Shown: positions 46,292-55,806 of the stretch, one piece after another
Numbering within the stretch: the first letter of the stretch is position 1
Layout: every line of letters starts with the position of its first letter
From: Crenothrix sp. D3
GTDB taxonomy: Bacteria > Pseudomonadota > Gammaproteobacteria > Methylococcales > Methylomonadaceae
Length of the DNA: 64,000 nt
Assembly (NCBI GenBank): GCA_002134785.1
Contig: MBQZ01000040.1
Span: 124,001-188,000, forward strand
Direction: 5' to 3'
Made by a program: the position numbers and the translations under genes
Notes under the pieces: model-generated
The model's input: the letters and a program-made list of their open reading frames with translations, nothing else
Told to the model about the DNA's origin: nothing
Databases searched by the model: none

Positions 46292-47700
46292 GGTGTTAAT
46301 CTCTTGGCAGATAAATTAAGTAAGATCAGTGCGATAGCAAGCCATAGCAGTAATACCAGCAGATCAAGTTGTGCGGCTTGCAGGGCAAACGATAGATTAG
46401 GCGCGGTGTATTCAAAGTCTTTGACACTGCGCCAATCGGCTTCTTCGCCTTTGGCAGTGCGTTCAGTGCCATGACTGCGTTCACGGTCTAAATCTTCCGT
46501 TAGATTAATAAAATAATGTCGATATTCTTCTGCCGCATCTTCAAAATGCCGTTGGTGCGCTAAATCCATACCTGCCAGACTCATGGCAATAGAGCGAACG
46601 GCAAGGCTAGGCCCTAACCACGAAGCAAGGTGTGTGAGTTGTTGTTGCTGGCTGAATTTATCGCGTAATTGGTCAAAATGCAGGGCGTGGACGCGACTGG
46701 AATAGCCATCATTAAATTGCCGATTCAGTGATACAAAGCCGACGGGTAAGTCTTCTTTGCGGCTGACGTTGTACTGTTGCAAAATTTTGGCTTCAAAGGC
46801 TTTAACACGTTGTTCCTGAGAGCCGTCATTGTTTAAACCGTGTTCTATGTCTTCTTTAATGTCTGCCCAAAATTGTTGCGTACTGGGAAGGGCGATTAGG
46901 GTTTGTGCGGCAACTGCACCAAGGCGCGGCGCGATAAAAACCCCGCCCAGCCAAAAGGCTAATAAAAAAAACAGTGTCACACGACTGGTTTTAAAATAGG
47001 CAGAGGCAGCAATGGCAACCGCAACAAAAATACTGTAATAGATTAAAAACGCTGTCAGTAATAACATCAGCCTTAATACATCATCTGCATTCAGGGTAAA
47101 GCGTTGTTGTAGCAGCATTAAGGCAATCAATAACGCGGGTGACAACACCAGTGTAAATGCCGCTAACAAGCCAAGTAATTTACCGAATACCAGGGCTTTT
47201 GCATTCAAACCCAAGCTGTGCAGCATCCGCAGCGTACCGCGTTCGCGTTCCTGACTGACAGAATTAAAGGTTAATGCCAATATCAATAAAGGTAACAACG
47301 CATACAACACAAAACTGGTACTTGCCTGCCCAAAACGGTTGGCTAAAATTTGATCCTCGCTGGGATTAAAACGCATTAAATTACGTTTGTGCGGCTCTAA
47401 CCATAATGATTGACCGATAAACGGTCTTAAACCAGGGTCTAAAGCGGCAACAGGCGAGTCAGGTTTAAACACATAAATGCCATAATGCGCAGCGGCATGA
47501 GGATTTTTAACACTTTGGGTATTCCACTGCGCTTTTGCAGTAATGCCTACGCTGTCTTTCTCTTGCCGTAGCTGTTGCAGTTCAAAGGTCGATGCCAGAA
47601 AAAAACCGATAAAGAGTACCAATAAAGCGCACCCTAAGGTCAGTAATCGACCATCCCGCAATGTGGAGGTAAATTCTTTGTGGACGATAGCGGCTATCAT
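46288..47700 (-). CDS. ABC transporter permease (DUF3526-like), first subunit
   Basis: A 470-residue inner-membrane protein with a first membrane segment at about residues 24-40, a large periplasmic loop (about 45-130), and a cluster of segments at about 135-270 with SQERERGTLRMLHSL, the typical cytoplasmic elbow of ABC-2 permeases. A last segment (LLVLLLWLAIALILL) ends the chain. It overlaps the ATPase gene upstream and the second permease downstream by 4 bases each. It probably forms a heterodimeric channel with the second permease. Confidence 0.85.
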   Translation of the reverse strand: MIAAIVHKEFTSTLRDGRLLTLGCALLVLFIGFFLASTFELQQLRQEKDSVGITAKAQWNTQSVKNPHAAAHYGIYVFKPDSPVAALDPGLRPFIGQSLWLEPHKRNLMRFNPSEDQILANRFGQASTSFVLYALLPLLILALTFNSVSQERERGTLRMLHSLGLNAKALVFGKLLGLLAAFTLVLSPALLIALMLLQQRFTLNADDVLRLMLLLTAFLIYYSIFVAVAIAASAYFKTSRVTLFFLLAFWLGGVFIAPRLGAVAAQTLIALPSTQQFWADIKEDIEHGLNNDGSQEQRVKAFEAKILQQYNVSRKEDLPVGFVSLNRQFNDGYSSRVHALHFDQLRDKFSQQQQLTHLASWLGPSLAVRSIAMSLAGMDLAHQRHFEDAAEEYRHYFINLTEDLDRERSHGTERTAKGEEADWRSVKDFEYTAPNLSFALQAAQLDLLVLLLWLAIALILLNLSAKRLTP

Positions 47701-48422
47701 GCTAAACCCCGTGCGTGTGCCAAATATTTTTGTTCCAACTCATCATGTTGTACGGTATGCGCATCAAACTCTTCCACCAATCGCCCGTTTTTCATGATAC
47801 CGATGCGGTCGGCGACCTGTTTGGCATTAAATAAATCATGTGTTGCCATTAACACCGCCATACCCGCATCGGCGGCGGCACGAATGCGCTGAGCAAAATC
47901 ATTGGCAGCACTGGGATCAAGCCCTGAAGTCGGTTCATCTAATAGCATTGCCTTCGCGTGTTTAGCTGATGCAATCGCTAAACCCACTTTTTGCCGCATT
48001 CCTTTAGAATACATTTTCACCCGTTTATCATGTGCATCTGCCTGTAAGCCGCTCTCGGTCAACAAATGCCCCGCTTGCTCACGCGAGACGGTAATACCCG
48101 CTAGAGTGCAGAAAAATGTTAAGTTTTCGCTACCACTCATCAATTCATACAACGCTACGTTTTCAGGTAAATAGGCAATTTTGGCGCGTACCAAATCCGC
48201 ATTGCTATGTGGTGATTCACCCTCAATCAACACTTGACCACTTGATGGGCGAATAAACGTTAAAAAAGTGCTGATAGTGCTGCTTTTACCTGCACCGTTA
48301 CCGCCTAACAACGCATAAACGCAGCCTTTAGGCACACTGAGATTTAAAGAATCTATCGCACAATGTTGTTTGTAATGGACGGTTAGGTTTTTTGCTTCAA
48401 GTACGGGTGGTGAAGTAGTCAT
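47697..48422 (-). CDS. ABC transporter ATP-binding protein
   Basis: A 241-residue cytoplasmic ATPase read from the ATG at 48422 (MTTSPPVLEAKNLTVHYK). A longer frame to 48506 adds a sequence without ABC features. Walker A is GGNGAGKSS, the signature YSKGMRQKVGLA, Walker B AMLLDEPTSGLDP and the switch His is in ATHD. It is of the type that drives ABC-2 exporters or NosF-like systems. The stop overlaps the first permease start as ATGA. It lies downstream of two TonB-dependent receptors on the same strand. Confidence 0.92.
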   Translation of the reverse strand: MTTSPPVLEAKNLTVHYKQHCAIDSLNLSVPKGCVYALLGGNGAGKSSTISTFLTFIRPSSGQVLIEGESPHSNADLVRAKIAYLPENVALYELMSGSENLTFFCTLAGITVSREQAGHLLTESGLQADAHDKRVKMYSKGMRQKVGLAIASAKHAKAMLLDEPTSGLDPSAANDFAQRIRAAADAGMAVLMATHDLFNAKQVADRIGIMKNGRLVEEFDAHTVQHDELEQKYLAHARGLA

Positions 48423-48523
48423 CGTTATCTTGTTCCAAATAATGGTTATCAGTAGCGTGCTAAGTCGGTTAAAGCCATACATCACCTTATCCGACGGTAG
48501 CAACACAGATTCTTAAGGCGCGG

Positions 48524-50944
48524 TTAGTATTTAAACGATGCACTCACAAAATAAGTACGCTGTGGATAAGGATGATTTTCAAAGGCGGTTTCATTGAAAA
48601 CATTGTCAATACCTGCGGACACCGTGCTTTTTAAGTTTTTATAAACGGGCAATCTATAAACGGTTTTTAAATCAACGAACGTTGATTCATCTGTGCCGCC
48701 CATGACCTCACTGGCCACATCTGTATTGGCTAAGGTCTGAAACGCATCACTGCGATAACGTACACCGACTGACCCATCCCATGTTGGCATGATGTGGTAA
48801 GTCACTGTGCCGTTCATTTGCAATCTGGGCAAACGATCCCACTGATTGCCCACCAATAAAGGGTTACGCGCATTCTTGGTAATTTCTTTATTCATGATAA
48901 CGGTGTTAAACATCAGATCAACAGGCAGTTTAAAGACTTCATTTTGTTGATAGGTTAAATCAACACCGACGGTTTCGGTTTGGTCGATGGGTAAGAAGGC
49001 AGTCGTTGTCAGACCATTAATCGTCTGGAAGGTGTTGTTGATTTCATCACTGACTTGGTCGTAGAAAATATTGGCGCGAACATAACCTCTAGGAATGTCG
49101 TACTGCGCCATTAAGTTATGAAAATACCCGTGTTCAGGGCCTAAACCAGGGTAAGCGATGGTAGCTCTGTTTAAGGTGTTTTGAGTGGAATACAGTTCTT
49201 CTGCAATCGGGAAACGATACGCCTTAGAGAATGAATAACGGAATGTCCAGTTATTCGGTGAAAATTCTAATGAGGCTTTGGGTGAAATGCGTGACGCATC
49301 ACGGTTTTCATAATTTTGAATGCGTAATCTTGAGTTTGCAGGCAAGTTGTAATCATAAACGTGGGCATCCATTGTTTGCCAGAGATCATATCTCGCACCA
49401 GCCATCACACTCCAATCGGGCAGAAACCGCCATTCCATTTGAGAAAACAGCGAATTAGTTTGCGTTGCCCCTGCGTTATCATTGAGTAACGCACTGGTCG
49501 TTTGTGCCGCATAATTATTACTGCTATAGGTTTTAAGCCCTAAACTGGCATGATTGAATTGATAACCGCCCATAAACGACACATCATCACGCCCCAAAAA
49601 TTTATCGGTAGCGAGTTTCAAATCGTAAGAAGCCCACCATGATTTCTCATCAATAATCTGACCTTTGTTTTGATTTTGCGGGTGATTGGGATTGAGGATT
49701 GATCTGACATCATGGTTTTTAGCATCGTAATAACTGGCCGTGGTATCAATTTTCCAGTTGGTCGATATTTTGCCTTTTAAACTTAAACCATAGTTAAAGG
49801 CATTGCGTTCCACGTTACTGACGTTAAATACCGAACCGGGTACGATGATATTTTGATTAAATAACGGATTGTAATAAGTGGTGTTCGCTGACAAACCGCC
49901 GCCTGTCGGATTTGCCGCTGTTGCGACCGTCGCACCGCCCCAGTTAGTTGTACCATCAGGATTTTTCAATAAACTGTTCGCGTCATTGACCGTATCCTGC
50001 CGATTTTCATAGGCAAACGTAAAACGACCTTGTAAATCGTCGGTAAAGTCATAGCCCATTTTCATTTTATATAAATCAGTAATGGGTTGCGCGATACCTA
50101 TATCACCGTAAGCAACAGCAGGAGCGGCGGTCGGCAATTGATAATTTTCACCACCGATGGCTGTAGGCAATGCAGCTTGTGCGGTGCGTTGTGCGGCAGT
50201 GTTAAGAACAGGGGTAGTCTGTGCTGCCGCATTGATGGTTTGTGGTTGCCCCTGATTTTCAAAATGATTGTATGAACCCCAAATGCTGAATTTATCAAAT
50301 CGGTTACCTGCCGCCACAAAAGTTTTAAACCCTTCTAAAGTCTGATTGCGTCCTGCACGGTTCATTGTTTGGAACATCCCTGTCGCATCAAATTCAGCTT
50401 CAAATTTTTCAGGCATTTTAGTGTTCAACTGAATAACTCCGCCCATTGCATTACCACTGTATTGCGCGGAAAAAGGGCCGTACAGCACTTCTGAAGATTC
50501 AATTTCACTAGGCGATACCATAGACCAACGCGGCGCACCAAAAGAAGTGGTGCGTAAAAGATTATGTAACGGCATACCGTCGGCATAAACCAAAGAATGC
50601 GTACTTTGAAACGAATTTGAGCTACGAATGCCCAATGCACCGCTGGGATCTCCCATATAACGCTTGCGTATCAGCACACCTGGCGCATACCTTAAGCTGT
50701 CTTCAACCGTGGTCGCATTTACCTTAGTCTCAATGTCTAGTTTATCAATAGTAAAACTGGGCGTTGCCTTGGCGGTGTTAGGAAATAGTCGAGTCGAGTT
50801 AGTTGACGTGTCCGTTACCGTCATCTCTGGCATTTCTTTCGCTTTATCCGTGTTTATTGCTGATTTTTTCGTAGCAGTAGCAGGCTCGGCGGCTATAGCA
50901 CCGCTCAAATACGCGCAGCCCACTAGTAAAATAATTTTTTTCAT
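48524..50944 (-). CDS. TonB-dependent outer-membrane receptor (second in cluster)
   Basis: An 806-residue receptor. A signal peptide (KIILLVGCAYLSGAIAA) is followed by a TonB-box-like EMTVTDT segment near residue 40 and the plug domain (about 55-175) with VEDSLRYAPGVLIRKR and SSEVLYGPFSAQYSGNAMGG. A long beta barrel ends in YFVSASFKY with the terminal aromatic residue. It is unrelated in detail to the other receptor next to it. The ligand is unknown; the company of HupE-like and ABC genes favours a metal or metal chelate. Confidence 0.9.
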   Translation of the reverse strand: MKKIILLVGCAYLSGAIAAEPATATKKSAINTDKAKEMPEMTVTDTSTNSTRLFPNTAKATPSFTIDKLDIETKVNATTVEDSLRYAPGVLIRKRYMGDPSGALGIRSSNSFQSTHSLVYADGMPLHNLLRTTSFGAPRWSMVSPSEIESSEVLYGPFSAQYSGNAMGGVIQLNTKMPEKFEAEFDATGMFQTMNRAGRNQTLEGFKTFVAAGNRFDKFSIWGSYNHFENQGQPQTINAAAQTTPVLNTAAQRTAQAALPTAIGGENYQLPTAAPAVAYGDIGIAQPITDLYKMKMGYDFTDDLQGRFTFAYENRQDTVNDANSLLKNPDGTTNWGGATVATAANPTGGGLSANTTYYNPLFNQNIIVPGSVFNVSNVERNAFNYGLSLKGKISTNWKIDTTASYYDAKNHDVRSILNPNHPQNQNKGQIIDEKSWWASYDLKLATDKFLGRDDVSFMGGYQFNHASLGLKTYSSNNYAAQTTSALLNDNAGATQTNSLFSQMEWRFLPDWSVMAGARYDLWQTMDAHVYDYNLPANSRLRIQNYENRDASRISPKASLEFSPNNWTFRYSFSKAYRFPIAEELYSTQNTLNRATIAYPGLGPEHGYFHNLMAQYDIPRGYVRANIFYDQVSDEINNTFQTINGLTTTAFLPIDQTETVGVDLTYQQNEVFKLPVDLMFNTVIMNKEITKNARNPLLVGNQWDRLPRLQMNGTVTYHIMPTWDGSVGVRYRSDAFQTLANTDVASEVMGGTDESTFVDLKTVYRLPVYKNLKSTVSAGIDNVFNETAFENHPYPQRTYFVSASFKY

Positions 50945-50982
50945 GATTTTTCCGTTATCGTAATTTTGCTGTGTGTTTTTAG

Positions 50983-53181
50983 TTAAAAATTCGCGTTCAA
51001 ACTCAAGCGGAAACTAATCGGTTCAACGGGGTGAAAATGCGTGTCGCCGACGGGGGCGGCTTCATTGCGTAACTGGGATTCGTAGTAGTAGTCGATGCCG
51101 CTGTCTTTGCGATTGAGCAGGTTGAAGACTTCGGCTTGGACTGTCCACGTTGGGTTGAATTTGTAGCCGACCATGCCTGATAGCATGATGGTGGGTCTGG
51201 AACGTTCTGTGCCGTCTTCAATTAACACGCGCGGGCCGAAATAACGTAGACGCGGGCCACCGAAGAAACCGCCCCAGACATCATGCACGGTTGCACCTGT
51301 TGCTAACACCGAATTTATTGAACCAGGAATATAGTTACCTGCGGGGTCTTTGCCACGAAACCGCGCTTTAGAAAAACTTAAATCTGCATCTACGGTCAAC
51401 CAATCGGTGGGTGAATAAAAGTTCGCCCATTCCACACCGTAGCGGCGACTGGGGCGACTGGCTTCGGTTGTGCCTGCATCACCGACAAATAATAATTCGG
51501 AATCAATATCCAACCACCACACGGCGAGCGTGCTTTGTAAACCTTTTATCCAAGTGGTTCTCGCGCCGATTTCCGCGCCGTAAGTACGAGCCAACGGTAC
51601 GGCTTTGTTAATTTGATTGCCGCTGGCATCGGTAGATGAGCCTGTCACAGGATCAACTTGGGTGTTGATACCGCGTGCATCATTACTGTGAAAACCTAAG
51701 CCGCCGTTCAAATACAGTTCGGTATCTGCCCACGGCCCAAAAGTTAAACCCAATTTTGGGCTGACGATGCCCGCGTTGCGTGTGCCGTTATTGTCTGCTT
51801 GATTGCTCTTACTGACATCAAAGCGATAACCATCAAAACGCACACCCACGGTGCTACGAAACCAATCATTCCAATGGGTTTTGTTTTCCAGATAAGGGCT
51901 GACGTTGGTTATCCAGATATTGTCTTTGCGCACGGTGTCGTACTGTTGGCGGGCTTCGGTAAGGGTTAAGCCATTTTGAATATTGTCGTTACGCACTTGT
52001 AAACCGAGGGTGGTTTCAGAATCTGCGCTGCCGATTTTATGAAAAAAGGTGTGCGTGGCTTTTAAGCCTGTTGTCCAGCGTTCGTCAGGTTGTCCGAACT
52101 GGTCGCCCTGCACGGGATTATTCATAAAATAAGTAAAATTAGAAAACAATCTTAATTTTGAATACAAGCCATAGACAATGACTTTGCTTTCGCTGTCGTC
52201 AGATTGCCGATGCCATTCGCCTGTTAAGCTATATCGGCGACTCGCGCCGCCATCGCTGGGATCTATCGTGCCAAAACGATTCAGTGTACCGTCAATTACA
52301 GCACGTTGCGGAATTTGGTCAGTCGATTGCCAGTCGGCTTTGTACGCCATTGCGGTGATGTTCCAGCCTGAATGCGCTTGTTCTTGGCTGTAACGCAATA
52401 CGCCGTTGAATTTCATAAAATCGTTGGGAACGTTCCACGGACCATTATTGTGTACCGTTTCAGCGGCATACAGTAAATTGCCATCACCGATTTTTTTAGA
52501 CCCCATGCCTACACCACGGTAATAATCATAACTGCCGCCTGTAAATTTAACGGTGTTGCTCTCTAATTCATTAAAATATTCGATATTTGCCGAGCCTGTA
52601 CTGGAAAAATCACCTGTGTCGGCATAATAATTGCCTTTTTGGTAATGCACACTTTTGACCATTTCAGGTATCAAAAAGTTGGTATCCATCCAGCCTTGAC
52701 CATGCGAATGCGAAGGCATATTCACAGGTACGCCATCTATTTGCGTTAAAAAATCGGTGCCGTGATCTAAATTAAAACCGCGTAAATAATATTGACTGGC
52801 TTTGCCTTCGCCACTGTGTTGTGAGGAAATCATGCCAGGGACAGTTTCTAAAATTTCACTGGGACGGGTAATCGGACGGTATTTTATTTGTTCCTGTCCG
52901 ACATTACCTTGTGATGCACTCTCGGCAATGCCCACCAGATTATGGGCGCGTTCTGTGGCGGCACTGACTTCCATTTCAGTAAGATCTATCGATTTTTCTT
53001 CCTTGGCTTTGGACTGGGTCTTAGTCGGTTTATCGGCTTTGGCTGTTTTATCAGCAGCGTGTGCGTTGTCTGCATAATTCAGCATCAATGCGCAAGCGGC
53101 TATCACTAACCCCGCTTTTTGTAAGCGCAGGGTTTGTGGTGTGCAGGATAAATTTAATGGAACGATCTGTTGGATGTGCAT
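50983..53181 (-). CDS. TonB-dependent outer-membrane receptor (first in cluster)
   Basis: A receptor of about 732 residues read from the ATG at 53181 with a GAGGAAG site; a TTG four codons upstream is unlikely. A signal peptide is followed by a Lys-rich linker and a TonB-box-like region (IDLTEMEVSA). The plug has SEILETVPGMISSQHSGEG, then YYLRGFNLDHGTDFLTQIDG and MPSHSHGQGWMD, a histidine-bearing apical segment. The barrel ends in FRLSLNANF. The last third is duplicated at 44005-44849. It immediately follows the HupE-like gene, a pairing seen in other proteobacteria, from memory. Confidence 0.9.
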   Translation of the reverse strand: MHIQQIVPLNLSCTPQTLRLQKAGLVIAACALMLNYADNAHAADKTAKADKPTKTQSKAKEEKSIDLTEMEVSAATERAHNLVGIAESASQGNVGQEQIKYRPITRPSEILETVPGMISSQHSGEGKASQYYLRGFNLDHGTDFLTQIDGVPVNMPSHSHGQGWMDTNFLIPEMVKSVHYQKGNYYADTGDFSSTGSANIEYFNELESNTVKFTGGSYDYYRGVGMGSKKIGDGNLLYAAETVHNNGPWNVPNDFMKFNGVLRYSQEQAHSGWNITAMAYKADWQSTDQIPQRAVIDGTLNRFGTIDPSDGGASRRYSLTGEWHRQSDDSESKVIVYGLYSKLRLFSNFTYFMNNPVQGDQFGQPDERWTTGLKATHTFFHKIGSADSETTLGLQVRNDNIQNGLTLTEARQQYDTVRKDNIWITNVSPYLENKTHWNDWFRSTVGVRFDGYRFDVSKSNQADNNGTRNAGIVSPKLGLTFGPWADTELYLNGGLGFHSNDARGINTQVDPVTGSSTDASGNQINKAVPLARTYGAEIGARTTWIKGLQSTLAVWWLDIDSELLFVGDAGTTEASRPSRRYGVEWANFYSPTDWLTVDADLSFSKARFRGKDPAGNYIPGSINSVLATGATVHDVWGGFFGGPRLRYFGPRVLIEDGTERSRPTIMLSGMVGYKFNPTWTVQAEVFNLLNRKDSGIDYYYESQLRNEAAPVGDTHFHPVEPISFRLSLNANF

Positions 53182-53201
53182 CTTCTTCCTCAATATTGTT
53201 G

Positions 53202-54557
53202 TTATGTGATGATGTTCAAGTGATTGGTAACGCTGAAAAAAACAAACGGTGGCGAGCGCGATTTGAATCGCGTTTTGGAAATGACTGAATGACTGGAAAA
53301 TAGGGTGCGGCTGACAGAGGACTGTAGCACGGTAGAGCTTTTAAAAAAGGTCGAGTTGCGGACAGCAAATTCGTTTATAGCGAGTGGAATAATAACAGCG
53401 GATACACTGAATACAGGCGGCGAAGTCGCACCGACACCGTTCGTTAGAAAACTAGTGGCGAGTGTATAAAATGCTGAAGGTAAATTGAAACAGGGGGTGG
53501 TTTTGAAAACTAGATATTCGTGATAAGCGGGAATAGCAGAGGGCGTGTAATGGCTAATCGACGCGACAGGTGGTGCGGTATCACCCACGCCATTGGTTAA
53601 AAAATGGATGCTAATTTGTGGGCTAAGTAGCCAATGAGCGGCGACTGTATAAGCGACATTATTACTGGCTTGATGGATGGCGCGAATGAGTTCGCGCCCA
53701 CAGTTTATGCGGTGTGTAATTCCTTGGTCATGGCTTGTTGCCATTAAATTAAGCTGAAAAGCGGTTACCACTGAACAAGGTGGGGGCGAATGAATTCGCG
53801 CACTGTGCGTGCCAGCATGAATAAGTTCGTGCCTATTTTCTGCCCATTCAACATCGCCACCACTGTCTAGTCTATTGTCAGGTGGTGCTAAGATTGCTGG
53901 AATAAAAAACTCAGGCGTTTCATTAACCTGTGTTGTGTGAGCCGTTGCTTTAACCACTAAATGACTAATTGATGCGTGTGCGTAAGCCAACTGACTAACA
54001 AATAGCGCGACAATTACCACTAGCAACCGCACGATTAAAATACCCGCGCCATGTAATAGCAAGGTTGCTACCATGAACCCTAAGGTATAAGAAATCAAAC
54101 TCGCCGATGTGGATATTTCTTGTCCGTGCGCGAAACCGTGAAAAAATGCGAAAAATGCCACGATAATGACATTGGTTTGGCTACTAAAACGAATTTTGCG
54201 GACAATAAAGACGCTGAACACTAAGCCAGATAGCAGAATAATCAATTCCGCGCTAGGAATAAACAAACCTGCCGCACCCGCTAAACCACCTAAACTCATT
54301 ACGCCAACGAAAGTCAGCGGCAATAACCAAATCGCCTTACCACGCAGTTGCGCTGCCCAAATACCGACAGCCAACATGGTGAGAAAATGATCGCCACCGT
54401 GTAATGGATGCGTGAAACCACTACTCCAACCGTTAATATCAACAGAGACTAGACTATTGAACAGCACCACGCCTAATACCAGCACTACGACCAACGCAAG
54501 CATTAACCGCTGGCGATTGCACAATGTAGACAGTATTGAACGGAGGGTCTGGTTCAT
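53202..54557 (-). CDS. HupE/UreJ-like membrane protein with anomalous C-terminal extension
   Basis: A 451-residue reading. Residues 1-200 are a HupE/UreJ-type protein with six to seven membrane segments and the metal-type histidines HPLHGGDHFLTM (about 50-62) and FFHGFAHGQE (about 138-147). The family is linked to nickel or cobalt entry, by established knowledge of HupE/UreJ homologues only. Residues 200-451 are not HupE-like. They contain repeated motifs (FLTNGVGDTAPPV and FLTNGVGATSPPV; HELIHAGTHSARIHSPP and CGRELIRAIH) and seem to be translated repeat DNA. The true protein may end near residue 205, or the frame may have been extended by insertion. It precedes the receptor gene by 20 bases. 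Confidence 0.75.
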   Translation of the reverse strand: MNQTLRSILSTLCNRQRLMLALVVVLVLGVVLFNSLVSVDINGWSSGFTHPLHGGDHFLTMLAVGIWAAQLRGKAIWLLPLTFVGVMSLGGLAGAAGLFIPSAELIILLSGLVFSVFIVRKIRFSSQTNVIIVAFFAFFHGFAHGQEISTSASLISYTLGFMVATLLLHGAGILIVRLLVVIVALFVSQLAYAHASISHLVVKATAHTTQVNETPEFFIPAILAPPDNRLDSGGDVEWAENRHELIHAGTHSARIHSPPPCSVVTAFQLNLMATSHDQGITHRINCGRELIRAIHQASNNVAYTVAAHWLLSPQISIHFLTNGVGDTAPPVASISHYTPSAIPAYHEYLVFKTTPCFNLPSAFYTLATSFLTNGVGATSPPVFSVSAVIIPLAINEFAVRNSTFFKSSTVLQSSVSRTLFSSHSVISKTRFKSRSPPFVFFSVTNHLNIIT

Positions 54558-54636
54558 TAAATGGCTTTTGAGTGGTGACTAGAAAAGGCGTGCATTCTCA
54601 ACTATTTTCCATTGATAGGCAAGTTTTAGACTTGCA

Positions 54637-55110
54637 TCAACTGGCAAAATGTTTAATCGCTTGTAACAGCTCATCACAATGGTTAGCTACTTTTACTTTA
54701 CGCCACTGTTTAACCAATACACCGTTTGGATTAATTAAAAAACTACTGCGGTCGATACCGCGTACTTCTTTACCATACATGGGTTTTATTTTTATCACGT
54801 CAAATAACTGACACAGAGTTTCATCTTGATCGGCAAGTAAATCAAAAGGCAAGGTTTGGTTAGCTTTAAAGCGGTCATGGCTACGCACGCTATCACGCGA
54901 CACGCCAAGAATGACGGTATTTAACGCGGCAAATTGGGCGTGAGCATCACGGAAATTCTGGGCTTGTTGTGTGCAACCTGTGGTGTTGTCTCTGGGGTAA
55001 AAATAAATAAGCACAAACTGCCCTGCATAATCCGACAATTTAATGGGTTTATCACCTGTGGCGCGGGCTTCAAAATCAGGAACAGGTTGATTGAGTGTAA
55101 CTTGAGTCAT
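54637..55110 (-). CDS. bcp: Thioredoxin-dependent peroxiredoxin Bcp/PrxQ (second copy)
   Basis: A 157-residue thiol peroxidase from the ATG at 55110, which has an AGGATA site; the longer frame overlaps gcvR. The peroxidatic Cys is in YPRDNTTGCTQQAQNF, and again the +5 Cys is missing. Cys residues in ETLCQLF and NHCDEL are present. The SSFLINPNGVLVKQWRKVKV ending is that of E. coli-type Bcp. It follows gcvR by 8 bases, the same gcvR-bcp pair as in E. coli. Confidence 0.93.
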   Translation of the reverse strand: MTQVTLNQPVPDFEARATGDKPIKLSDYAGQFVLIYFYPRDNTTGCTQQAQNFRDAHAQFAALNTVILGVSRDSVRSHDRFKANQTLPFDLLADQDETLCQLFDVIKIKPMYGKEVRGIDRSSFLINPNGVLVKQWRKVKVANHCDELLQAIKHFAS

Positions 55111-55118
55111 GGGGTATC

Positions 55119-55649
55119 CTAACGTTTTATGGGTTCGAGAATAGCGTCTATATTGAGCTGATCGCATAGATCCATAAACTCTTCGCGTAGTATCAATAAA
55201 GACACTGACGCAGGCACTAAAATAATAAATTTACTGGAAAAAACAGACGATTGTAGATACGGTGCTTGATAAGCACTGCCTGTGATTTCTTCAATATCTA
55301 TTTCATGATCCAGTAAAAAGGTGGCGATAGATTCGACAATGCTCTCATGGTCTAGTGAAATGGTTTCTATTGAATACGGTAGACAGTCTTTGCCATGCGC
55401 TTTGTCTTTTGCCTCGGTGCGTAGCGTCTGCACTTTTATCTCCAGACGTTTCACAATGAGTTCTAATAAGCCTTCAAGTTTGGCAATTTGATTCCAGTTG
55501 CCTTGAATCAGTAGATAAGCGGCGGTCGTTTGACCGATACAAGACGATTTTATGTCTATGATATGGCATTTACAGTCGCGTATAGCAGGCAGTATTTCTG
55601 CCATAAAACGACTTTGATGATGCCCCAAAATGGTGATAGCTAGTTGCAT
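55119..55649 (-). CDS. gcvR: GcvR-like ACT-domain regulator
   Basis: A 176-residue protein of two ACT domains. The first (AITILGHHQSRFMAEIL, then CKCHIIDIKSSCIGQTTAAYLLI) and the second (about residues 95-170) match the glycine cleavage system transcriptional repressor family GcvR, which acts by binding GcvA rather than DNA. It is encoded just before bcp, as in E. coli. No gcvA or gcvTHP is in the window, so the regulated target here is inferred. Confidence 0.85.
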   Translation of the reverse strand: MQLAITILGHHQSRFMAEILPAIRDCKCHIIDIKSSCIGQTTAAYLLIQGNWNQIAKLEGLLELIVKRLEIKVQTLRTEAKDKAHGKDCLPYSIETISLDHESIVESIATFLLDHEIDIEEITGSAYQAPYLQSSVFSSKFIILVPASVSLLILREEFMDLCDQLNIDAILEPIKR

Positions 55650-55806
55650 AGTATTTTGTGTTCTTTTTGGATATTATTGACAAATGAGCGAAACTTTATC
55701 CACATTAAGCTCTATTGGTACTAGAATATAGAATAAAGCATTTTTCAGGTTATCACCCATGAAAATGATGTTTAAATTTACCCCTTAATACATTGAGTTC
55801 AACCTA

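Noticed and set aside
53202-53960. Possible cobalamin or other riboswitch between the HupE-like and receptor genes
   Set aside because: I looked for B12-box-like and related conserved words on the minus strand and found none; the stretch is explained better by repeat-derived sequence.
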